From Spirochaetales bacterium (lineage in GTDB: Bacteria > Spirochaetota > Spirochaetia > SZUA-6): a DNA stretch of 64,000 nt. Location: NCBI GenBank assembly GCA_027021365.1, contig JALUUM010000027.1:334170-398169 (forward strand), in the 5' to 3' direction. Of the stretch, positions 43,443-50,624 are shown one piece after another. The notes under the pieces were generated by a model. That model was not told the origin of the DNA. It did not search any database and was given only the letters and a program-made list of their open reading frames with translations. How positions within the stretch are numbered: the first letter of the stretch is position 1; every line of letters starts with the position of its first letter. The position numbers and the translations under genes were made by a program.

Positions 43443-44873
43443 ATGGAATTGAATGAAGAGAGTATAAAGGTCCTTATAAAAGAAATTGTCAAGAATATCG
43501 GGGTTGATTCCATAGCTGGTGACAGAGCCCTTCCCTCTGGAAGGAAGTACAGGGGAGTTTTTACAGGCATAGACGAAGCCGTTGAGCAGGCTATGATAGC
43601 TCATGAAAGGTTACTCAAGCTGAGTCTCGATGTGAGAAAGCAGATAATCGAAGCGATGAGAAAGGCGGCACTTTCCAGGCTGGAGGAGATATCGAGGATG
43701 GCAGTCGAGGAAACGGGGATGGGAAGGGTTACAGACAAGATAGCGAAGAACAGGCTAGCAGCCTTAAAGACGCCGGGCGTGGAGGATGTCGAAGCCGCGG
43801 CTTTTTCTGATGACAACGGACTAACCCTAGTAGAGAGGGCTCCCTATGGAGTGATAGGTGCAATTGCTCCCAGCACAAACCCCACAGAGACGATTATTAA
43901 CAACTGTATAAGTATGATATCCGGGGGGAATTCCGTAGTTTTCAATGCCCACCCGGCAGCGAAAAAGGTGACTCTTCATACGATTTCATTCCTCAACGAG
44001 GCAATAGAGAAGGCAGGTGGACCGGCCAACCTCATCTCTACTGTGGAGAATCCATCGATAGAGACTGCAAAGTCCCTTATGAAACATCCGAAGATAAGAT
44101 TACTCGTGGTGACAGGTGGCCCTGTAGTTGTCAGGGAAGCTTTGAATAGTGACAAAAAGGTGATAGCAGCAGGACCCGGCAATCCCCCGGTTGTCGTAGA
44201 CGAAACTGCCGATATAGCCAAGGCTGCGAGAGATATAGTAAATGGTGCCAGCCTGGATAACAACATCGTATGCATCTGTGAGAAGGAGATAATAGCTGTA
44301 TCCAAAATAGCAGATTCTCTTAAAGCACATATGAGGGGTAACGGAGCTTACGAACTTAACGAGGAACAGGCAAGGCTCGTTACGGAAATGGTGATAGAGG
44401 AGCCGGGTGGTCCCGGGCATGAGGGAGCACCGAAGAAGGCTTACGTTGGCAAGGATGCTGCATACATAGCAAGAAGCGCCGGGTTGAATATCCCGGAGGA
44501 TACCCGGTTGCTCTTCTTCGAGGCAGAGCGGGATCACCCCTTAGTCTGGACGGAACAGTTAATGCCCGTTATTCCGCTTGTAAGGGTGGAAAATGTGGGT
44601 GAAGCCATATCCCTTGCCGTTGAATGTGAACACGGATTCAGGCACACCGCTGTGATGCATTCGAAGAACATAGAGAATCTTTCAAAGATGGCAAAGATAA
44701 TGAACTGCTCGCTCTTTGTAAAGAATGGTGCCTCCTACAATGGAATGGGTTTCGGCGGGGCTGGTTTCACCTCTTTTACCATTGCAAGCCCTACCGGAGA
44801 AGGTTTTACCAGGGCAAGGACCTTTACAAGAGAGCGACGGTGCTCTCTTATAGGCTATTTCAGGATAGTTTGA
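43443..44873 (+). CDS. CoA-acylating aldehyde dehydrogenase (PduP/EutE class)
   Basis: A 476-residue aldehyde dehydrogenase of the microcompartment signature type. Residues 1-20 (MELNEESIKVLIKEIVKNIG) form an amphipathic helix of the encapsulation-peptide kind, linked by a G/R-rich stretch to the catalytic domain. PYGVIGAIAPSTNPTETIIN binds cofactor. The catalytic Cys277 is in SLDNNIVCICEKEI, which matches the PduP DNNI-x-C site. EHGFRHTAVMHSKN near 397-410 is also typical. It turns a short-chain aldehyde into acyl-CoA with reduction of NAD+. AGGAG stands before the ATG. Confidence 0.95.
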   Translation: MELNEESIKVLIKEIVKNIGVDSIAGDRALPSGRKYRGVFTGIDEAVEQAMIAHERLLKLSLDVRKQIIEAMRKAALSRLEEISRMAVEETGMGRVTDKIAKNRLAALKTPGVEDVEAAAFSDDNGLTLVERAPYGVIGAIAPSTNPTETIINNCISMISGGNSVVFNAHPAAKKVTLHTISFLNEAIEKAGGPANLISTVENPSIETAKSLMKHPKIRLLVVTGGPVVVREALNSDKKVIAAGPGNPPVVVDETADIAKAARDIVNGASLDNNIVCICEKEIIAVSKIADSLKAHMRGNGAYELNEEQARLVTEMVIEEPGGPGHEGAPKKAYVGKDAAYIARSAGLNIPEDTRLLFFEAERDHPLVWTEQLMPVIPLVRVENVGEAISLAVECEHGFRHTAVMHSKNIENLSKMAKIMNCSLFVKNGASYNGMGFGGAGFTSFTIASPTGEGFTRARTFTRERRCSLIGYFRIV

Positions 44874-44887
44874 AAGAGGATGCCATT

Positions 44888-45148
44888 ATGAAACTTGCAA
44901 GGGTAGTTGGTAATGTGGTTTGCACTAAAAAAGAAGATTCCCTGGAGGGAGTAAAATTGTTATTAATTCAACCGGTGGATGAAAAAGGGCAAGCTTACGG
45001 TTTGTCGATAGTTGCTTGCGACACTGTACAGGCAGGGCCGGGTGACATGGTGCTGTATGAAGGTGGACGTGAGGCAGCCCTTGCATTGGACAACTGGTTC
45101 AATCCCTCCGATGCAACAATCATGGGAATTGTAGATCATGCGGGGTAG
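44888..45148 (+). CDS. EutN/CcmL-type pentamer vertex protein (BMC-P 3)
   Basis: An 86-residue vertex protein. The start MKLARVVGNVVCTKKEDSLE at 44888 is preceded by GAGG and gives the conserved first strand; a longer reading from 44840 adds 16 residues out of the aldehyde dehydrogenase frame and is unlikely. VACDTVQAGPGDMVLYEGGR follows, and the barrel closes with ATIMGIVDHAG. Unlike the others it has no extension after the last strand. The pair 3-4 lies after the aldehyde dehydrogenase gene, apart from pair 1-2. Confidence 0.93.
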   Translation: MKLARVVGNVVCTKKEDSLEGVKLLLIQPVDEKGQAYGLSIVACDTVQAGPGDMVLYEGGREAALALDNWFNPSDATIMGIVDHAG

Positions 45149-45151
45149 GTT

Positions 45152-45424
45152 ATGATAACAGCGAAAGTGATTGGCAGTGTGGTTGCTACTCAGAAACACA
45201 AGATTCTTGAAGGGCAGAAACTGCTTCTTGTAAGGCCGGTTGGAATCGATGGCAATGTGAAGGGGAAAGCTGTTGTTGCCATCGATACCGTTCAAGCAGG
45301 ACCCGGTGACACGGTTCTGATATTGGATGAAGGCAACTCGGCAAGAATGATACTTGGGAGCAAGGATGCGCCAGCAAGAACGGTGATCGTAGGCATTGTG
45401 GATGAGATAGGTGGAGGAGTCTAA
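45152..45424 (+). CDS. EutN/CcmL-type pentamer vertex protein (BMC-P 4)
   Basis: A 90-residue vertex protein with AKVIGSVVATQKHKILEGQK, then LLLVRPVGIDG and VAIDTVQAGPGDTVLILDEG. The closing strand is VIVGIVDEIGG. It shares the DTVQAGPGD stretch with BMC-P 3, which suggests the two are closer to each other than to 1 and 2. It starts three bases behind BMC-P 3 and ends two bases before the RpiB-like gene. Confidence 0.93.
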   Translation: MITAKVIGSVVATQKHKILEGQKLLLVRPVGIDGNVKGKAVVAIDTVQAGPGDTVLILDEGNSARMILGSKDAPARTVIVGIVDEIGGGV

Positions 45425-45426
45425 AG

Positions 45427-45996
45427 ATGAGTTCGAGTAATGAAAGAGATAAATTCGCCGGTGGCTTGATTGCAAGCCTGCACGGACTATCCGTTAGAAA
45501 TGAGAAGTTCCAGGAAAATGAATCGGAGGATGTGAATGAAAAGGACAATGTTAGGAGTGTTGCGATTGGTTCAGACCATGGGGGATTCGAGGCCAAGGAG
45601 GTTCTGAAGGCCTATCTGGGCAGCCTCGGGTACAAAATAGTCGACATTGGTACTTACAGCAAGGAGAGCGTGGATTACCCCGATTTTGCAGTGAAGGTTG
45701 CAAGGAAAGTCGTGAGCGGGGAGTGTGACAGGGGCATCATGATAGACGGAGCCGGGATCGGTTCTTCCATGGTCTGTAACAAGGTAAAGGGGATACGCGC
45801 CGCCCTATGCTATGACCTTAAAACTGTGAGAAACAGTAGGCAACACAATAATGCCAATGTACTCACCCTGGGAGGACCCTTGCACAGCCCTGATGAGATC
45901 TGTGAAATGGCAAGAGTCTGGCTGGAGACGAGGTTTGAAGGGGGAAGGCACTGGAGAAGGATAAACAAGATGATGGCAGTGGAGAGAAAGAGATAG
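45427..45996 (+). CDS. RpiB/LacAB-family sugar-phosphate isomerase, BMC-associated
   Basis: A 189-residue protein. The core (about 42-189) is RpiB-like: VAIGSDHGGFEAKEVLKAYL at the start, SVDYPDFA, then NKVKGIRAALCYDLKTVRNS and HNNANVLTLGG with the conserved His-Asn-Asn. The catalytic Cys of classical RpiB (in ILICGTG-like motif) is replaced by Asp107 (IMIDGAGIG), as in LacA-type subunits, although Cys117 lies nearby. Residues 1-41 form an extra N-terminal piece with an amphipathic segment (FAGGLIASLHGL) that may target it to the shell. It could isomerise a sugar phosphate before the aldolases. GGAGG precedes the ATG. Confidence 0.87.
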   Translation: MSSSNERDKFAGGLIASLHGLSVRNEKFQENESEDVNEKDNVRSVAIGSDHGGFEAKEVLKAYLGSLGYKIVDIGTYSKESVDYPDFAVKVARKVVSGECDRGIMIDGAGIGSSMVCNKVKGIRAALCYDLKTVRNSRQHNNANVLTLGGPLHSPDEICEMARVWLETRFEGGRHWRRINKMMAVERKR

Positions 45997-46014
45997 AAAC
46001 AAGGAGGCTTAGGG

Positions 46015-46863
46015 ATGACACAGGAAGAATTGATAGAGAGAATTACAGGACAGGTACTTTCCAAGTTAAAGACCGTACAGACCGGTACAAGCGGGACATC
46101 CGTAAAAGAAGCAAGGGGAATTTCAGGGGTAGCTGTGACGGACATCACTGCGGTTTCTACCGCTATTACCGCTACTACCGGTAATATTTTGACTCCGGCT
46201 TCAATTGCAAAGTATATAGACCATACCCTTCTGAAACCGGATGCGACACTCGATGAAATAGACAAGCTCTGTGACGAGGCAATTCAGTACGGTTTCTACT
46301 CGGTATGTGTTAACTCTTGCTGGGTTGAACACTGTGCAAAACGGCTGCGAGGAACCGGGGTAAAGGTTGCCTCGGTCGTTGGGTTTCCCCTGGGAGCCAT
46401 GGATAGCAGGAGTAAATCCTTTGAAACGAGGAATGCAGTGGAGAACGGTGCCGATGAAATAGATATGGTTATGAATATCGGTATGCTAAAATCAGGTAAC
46501 CTGAAGCAGGTTGAGGATGATATTCGCTGGGTCTTGCGGGCATGCAGGCCTACAACTGTTCTCAAGGTGATTCTTGAGAATGCGCTTCTTACAGACAGCG
46601 AGAAGGTAATTGCATGCCAGATTGTAAAGAGAGCAGGTGCCCATTATGTAAAGACATCGACCGGTTTTTCCAAATCCGGGGCAACTGTTTCCGATGTGGC
46701 ACTTATGCGCAGAACCGTAGGGCCGAAGATGGGTGTCAAAGCTGCAGGCGGGATTAGAAACTTTGAAACTGCGAAAGCTATGATAGAGGCGGGAGCCACC
46801 AGAATCGGAGCCAGCTCCAGTGTTGCAATAGTAACGGGAAAGAGCTCCTCCGGTAGTTATTGA
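46015..46863 (+). CDS. deoC: deoxyribose-phosphate aldolase with N-terminal encapsulation-like helix
   Basis: A 282-residue protein. The core (about 60-282) is Deo[45 protein letters not shown] (Asp150) and the Schiff-base Lys213 in [11 protein letters not shown], with Lys242 in VKAAGGI. The usual DeoC has about 220-260 residues. The extra 60 residues begin with [20 protein letters not shown], an amphipathic helix typical of encapsulation peptides, and a T/S/G-rich linker. It cleaves 2-deoxyribose-5-phosphate to acetaldehyde and glyceraldehyde-3-phosphate. The aldehyde would feed the aldehyde dehydrogenase in the same operon. AAGGAGG precedes the ATG. Confidence 0.95.
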   Translation: MTQEELIERITGQVLSKLKTVQTGTSGTSVKEARGISGVAVTDITAVSTAITATTGNILTPASIAKYIDHTLLKPDATLDEIDKLCDEAIQYGFYSVCVNSCWVEHCAKRLRGTGVKVASVVGFPLGAMDSRSKSFETRNAVENGADEIDMVMNIGMLKSGNLKQVEDDIRWVLRACRPTTVLKVILENALLTDSEKVIACQIVKRAGAHYVKTSTGFSKSGATVSDVALMRRTVGPKMGVKAAGGIRNFETAKAMIEAGATRIGASSSVAIVTGKSSSGSY

Positions 46864-46879
46864 TTGGGGTGTTGATAAG

Positions 46880-47614
46880 TTGAATGAAAAGGTTGTCAGA
46901 GATGAGATAGTAAGGGCGGGGAAAAAACTTGCAGAGAGGTTTTTTGTTGCAGCCAATGACGGGAACATAAGCTGCAGGATATCCGAGAATGAGGTGTTGA
47001 TTACTCCGACAGGGATAAACAAGGGAGATGTGAAGGAGGAGGATATCCTGAAGGTCGATATGGATGGCAATGTACTATCAGGAGAGAAGTCCCCGACCTC
47101 GGAAATGAAGATGCATCTTGAGGTTTATGAGAAGAGGAATGACGTAAGGGCAATAGTGCATGCACATCCTCCCGCTGCAACGGGTTATGCTGCCTGCAGG
47201 ATTCCCCTTGACAGAAATATCCTGCTTCCCGAGGTGATCTTCAACCTGGGGCGAATAGGCCTTGCCGATTACGCTACTCCTACCACGGAGGAAGTACCAC
47301 AGTCGGTATCAGGTGTAATATCGGATTGTGATGCCGTTATACTTGCAAACCATGGAGCACTGACAGTGGCAGAAAACGTCATGGCTGCATATTACAGGAT
47401 GGAAACTCTTGAAATGTATGCAAGGATAAACCTCATAGCAACCCTCATTGGAAAGCCGGCCTATCTTAACGATGAACAGATAGAAAGACTCTTTTCTATC
47501 AGGAATGAAAGAGGGTGGGGAACATTAAAAAGGTCTTCTGAAGATTTGAGTGAAGAACTCGTTGAAAAAATAACCGAGGTTGTTGTCCGAGTTCTTCAAT
47601 CCACGATATTGTAA
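46880..47614 (+). CDS. class II (zinc) aldolase, fuculose-phosphate type, with C-terminal helix
   Basis: A 244-residue aldolase II/adducin-family protein. Metal ligands are His94 and His96 in VHAHPPAATGY and His158 in LANHGALT, with catalytic Glu75 in TSEMKMHL. Phosphate-binding GNISCR and TPTGINKGD also match L-fuculose-1-phosphate aldolase. Usual length is about 215. The extra C-terminal piece (about 223-244, EELVEKITEVVVRVLQ) is an amphipathic helix after a charged linker, like an encapsulation peptide placed at the end. It would yield lactaldehyde or another aldehyde plus dihydroxyacetone phosphate. TTG start, weak ribosome site. Confidence 0.9.
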   Translation: MNEKVVRDEIVRAGKKLAERFFVAANDGNISCRISENEVLITPTGINKGDVKEEDILKVDMDGNVLSGEKSPTSEMKMHLEVYEKRNDVRAIVHAHPPAATGYAACRIPLDRNILLPEVIFNLGRIGLADYATPTTEEVPQSVSGVISDCDAVILANHGALTVAENVMAAYYRMETLEMYARINLIATLIGKPAYLNDEQIERLFSIRNERGWGTLKRSSEDLSEELVEKITEVVVRVLQSTIL

Positions 47615-47690
47615 TGAAATAACTTGAAGTTGTAAGATTCTCTTGTTACACGCCGTCTATAATTGTATCATCAGGTTAAAGGATAGAACC

Positions 47691-49034
47691 ATGATAGAAA
47701 CAAGAAAAGAACCTGAGCTGTCTCTTTTGTATGCATCACGGGAACCATCATCGATAAGGCTTGCACAGATAGAATTTTCAAGGCGAGCTGAAAAAATAGA
47801 TGCCATCAATGTTGCAATCGGGAATGTGAGTCTTCCCATTCATCCGGCAATGAGGGAGAGGATGGAAAACCTCTTTGCTAAAGGAAGCCCTTTTGCAGGG
47901 GGAGTGGTAAGGTATACCCCGACTGTCGGTATGGATATGACCCGCAGGGCTTTTCTAAATATCATTGCCTCAAGCGGTATGGATGTTGAAAATCTGAATG
48001 TGCTGGTTACAGACGGTGGTTCCCAGGCAATGGAACTCATGATTCTGGGAGTTTCCGGAAGGCCTGGAACTATGGAAAGGCCCCTTCTCGTTATTGAGCC
48101 TGTCTATACCAACTATATTGCTTTTGCAAAAAGGCTGGGGAGAGGAGTTGTATCCGTAAAGAGAAGTCTTGGCACGGACGGAAGTTTCGCACTTCCCTCC
48201 TTTCAAGAGATTGAATCGATGATAAAGCATTATAGGCCCGGTGCCATGTTGATGATTCCCTATGACAATCCTACCGGACAGATGTATAGCCAGGAGATGG
48301 TCATGGAATTGGCAAGGCTATCGGTTAAACATGACATGTGGCTGGTGAGTGACGAGGCCTACAGGGAGCTTTTCTACCTTCATGATAAAGACGATGAAAC
48401 TGATAGAAGGGGTCCGGTAAGCATCTGGGCTTTGAATGAGAGGAATGTTCCGGGAATAGGGGGAAGACGCATAAGCATTGAAAGTGCATCCAAGGTATGG
48501 AATGCCTGTGGCCTGAGGATAGGAGCTCTCGTAACGGACAATGAGGAATTTCACAGAAGGGCTGTTGCAGAATATACGGCTAATCTATGTTCAAATGCTA
48601 TCGGTCAGTACATTTTTGGTGCCCTTGCAGAGGAGAGCCATGATAAGCTCAGAAAATGGTATGAGAGACAGAGGAACTACTACAGAACTATAATAGAGAG
48701 GCTTCATGAGAAGTTACTGAATAAAATACCGGAAATTATCGTATCAGCACCCGATTCTTCAATCTATTCCGTGGTCGATGTTCGAAATATTGTGGATTCG
48801 AAATTCGATGCAGAAGACTTTGTCATGTACTGTGCACGCGAGGGCAAGGTTAACTATAATGGTAAGGACTATACTCTTCTCGTCGCGCCAATGAGCGGTT
48901 TTTACGGTGTTTCCGGGGGAAAATCCAATGAATGGAAAACACAGATGCGTATTGCTTATGTGGAAACACCGGAAAGGATGAAGTTGGTTCCCGAATTGTT
49001 TGCCCTGTTACTGGAAAGATACATGAGAAAATGA
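47691..49034 (+). CDS. PLP-dependent aminotransferase, class I/II
   Basis: About 447 residues of fold-type I. Typical blocks are VLVTDGGSQAMELMILGVSG, MLMIPYDNPTGQMYSQEMVM, and the PLP-Lys in SIESASKVWNACGLRIGALV. C-terminal MRIAYVETPERMKLVPELF carries the carboxylate-binding Arg. I chose the ATG at 47691 because AAGGA stands just upstream; an earlier reading adds 16 residues. A TATAAT at 47658-47663 suggests its own promoter, though no good -35 was seen. It belongs with the alanine/aspartate-type aminotransferases; the substrate is unknown. Probably not part of the shell operon. Confidence 0.87.
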   Translation: MIETRKEPELSLLYASREPSSIRLAQIEFSRRAEKIDAINVAIGNVSLPIHPAMRERMENLFAKGSPFAGGVVRYTPTVGMDMTRRAFLNIIASSGMDVENLNVLVTDGGSQAMELMILGVSGRPGTMERPLLVIEPVYTNYIAFAKRLGRGVVSVKRSLGTDGSFALPSFQEIESMIKHYRPGAMLMIPYDNPTGQMYSQEMVMELARLSVKHDMWLVSDEAYRELFYLHDKDDETDRRGPVSIWALNERNVPGIGGRRISIESASKVWNACGLRIGALVTDNEEFHRRAVAEYTANLCSNAIGQYIFGALAEESHDKLRKWYERQRNYYRTIIERLHEKLLNKIPEIIVSAPDSSIYSVVDVRNIVDSKFDAEDFVMYCAREGKVNYNGKDYTLLVAPMSGFYGVSGGKSNEWKTQMRIAYVETPERMKLVPELFALLLERYMRK

Positions 49035-49144
49035 TTTGACCCTGTATCATAGTACGGGGATTATATTTATGACATATTCAATTTGTGTACCGCCAATCAC
49101 TACTTAAATCCGAATAGACGGTTTGATTGAAAATAGGAGGAAGT

Positions 49145-50515
49145 ATGTCATATTCAAAAAGAGAATACGATATTGTAGTAATAGGAACGGGAGCTTCTGG
49201 AGCTACCGTAGCATACAAATGCAAGAGAGCCGGATGGGATGTTGCAGTTATAGATTCAAATCCGTTCGGTGGTACATGTGCCGTGAGAGGATGTGATCCC
49301 AAGAAGGTATTAATAGGTTTCTCGGAACTTGTGGATTCTTTCAGAAGGATAGAAGGTCTTGGGATCAAGGCAGCGGATTTTACTATAGACTGGAAGGCGC
49401 TCATGAAATTTAAGAGAACCTTCACGGATCCCGTACCCGAGAACAGGGAGAAGGGATACAGGAAAGCCGGTATAGATACCTACCACGGAAGGGCTCATTT
49501 CATGGGAAAGGATACACTTGAGGTAGGAGGAGAAGTACTCAAGGCAAGATACTTCATGATAGGAGCAGGTTCGACTCCGAGAAAGCTCGGTGTCCCCGGT
49601 GAGGAATTTGTGATATACAGCCATGATTTTCTTGAACTGGATGAACTTCCAGAGCGTATAGTATTCATAGGGGGAGGCTACATTTCCTTCGAATTCGCCC
49701 ATATTGCGGCAATGGCTGGTTCCAGGGTGACTATAATCCATCGCAGCGCAAAAGCCTTGAAACGTTTCGATCAGGATATTGTGAAGTGGGTTCTGAAAGC
49801 GGTAAATGACAAGGGAATAGATGTTCACCTAAATACTCCGCTCGATAGTATAGAAGAGGTGAAAGACAGTTTAGGGAAACACCTTGTTGTGCAAACAAAG
49901 GGTGAAAGTAATCTTGCCTTACAGGCTGACCTCGTGGTGCATGGGGCGGGGAGAGTTCCCGACATAGCGGATATGAACCTCGAGAAAGCGGGTGTGGATT
50001 ATGATGAAAAGGGTATAAAGGTGAACGAGTATCTCCAGAGTGTTTCGAACCCCAATGTTTACTCAGCAGGTGATGCGGCAGCCACTAGAGGCTTTCCCCT
50101 TACACCTGTTGCCACCCTGGAGGGTTATACCGCTGCTTCCAATATACTCAAGGGAAACAGCAAAATCCCCGATTACAACGGAATTCCCACCGTTACTTTC
50201 ACGATACCCCCACTTGCATCGGTTGGGCTTACCGAGGAACAGGCAAAGAAAGAGGGTTTGAATTACAGAGTAAATATGGGAGAAACTTCGGGTTGGTACT
50301 CCTCCAGAAGAATTGCAGAGAAGCATTCCGGGTACAAGGTAATACTGGAGGAGAAGACTGACAGATTGATAGGTGCTCACCTCTTTGGCCCTCATGCAGA
50401 GGAGGTGATAAATATATTTGCCATAGCCATAAGAAACAATTTGAAGGCATCGGCATTAAGGTATATGCCATACTCTTATCCCACTGCTTCTTCCGATATT
50501 TCATATATGATATGA
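49145..50515 (+). CDS. pyridine nucleotide-disulfide oxidoreductase (mercuric/glutathione-reductase-like)
   Basis: About 456 residues, FAD-dependent. The ADP-binding loop is VVIGTGASGATVAYKC near the start. The redox pair is in GGTCAVRGCDPKKVL (C-x4-C, with the spacing of mercuric reductase and glutathione reductase). The NAD loop is IVFIGGGYISFEFAHIAAMA, then the FAD-binding NVYSAGDAAATRG. The C-terminal dimer domain ends YMPYSYPTASSDISYMI; the essential C-terminal His-Pro of glutathione reductase is not seen, and a mercuric-reductase Cys-Cys tail is also absent. Real activity unknown. AGGAGG stands before the ATG at 49145. Confidence 0.88.
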   Translation: MSYSKREYDIVVIGTGASGATVAYKCKRAGWDVAVIDSNPFGGTCAVRGCDPKKVLIGFSELVDSFRRIEGLGIKAADFTIDWKALMKFKRTFTDPVPENREKGYRKAGIDTYHGRAHFMGKDTLEVGGEVLKARYFMIGAGSTPRKLGVPGEEFVIYSHDFLELDELPERIVFIGGGYISFEFAHIAAMAGSRVTIIHRSAKALKRFDQDIVKWVLKAVNDKGIDVHLNTPLDSIEEVKDSLGKHLVVQTKGESNLALQADLVVHGAGRVPDIADMNLEKAGVDYDEKGIKVNEYLQSVSNPNVYSAGDAAATRGFPLTPVATLEGYTAASNILKGNSKIPDYNGIPTVTFTIPPLASVGLTEEQAKKEGLNYRVNMGETSGWYSSRRIAEKHSGYKVILEEKTDRLIGAHLFGPHAEEVINIFAIAIRNNLKASALRYMPYSYPTASSDISYMI

Positions 50516-50586
50516 AATGAAAAATATAATTATGTAGATAATTTTTCAATCCGGAATGGAATAAGTAAAATATTGAAACTTCTATA

Positions 50587-50615
50587 TTGACATTCATTTA
50601 AATTTAAACTAAGAT
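50587..50615 (+). promoter_or_regulatory. promoter candidate of the Fe(III)-type ABC operon
   Basis: TTGACA (50587-50592), 17 bases, TAAGAT (50610-50615). The predicted start lies only a few bases before the ATG at 50625, and no ribosome site precedes it, so the mRNA might be leaderless. Confidence 0.45.
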
Positions 50616-50624
50616 TATTGTCCC

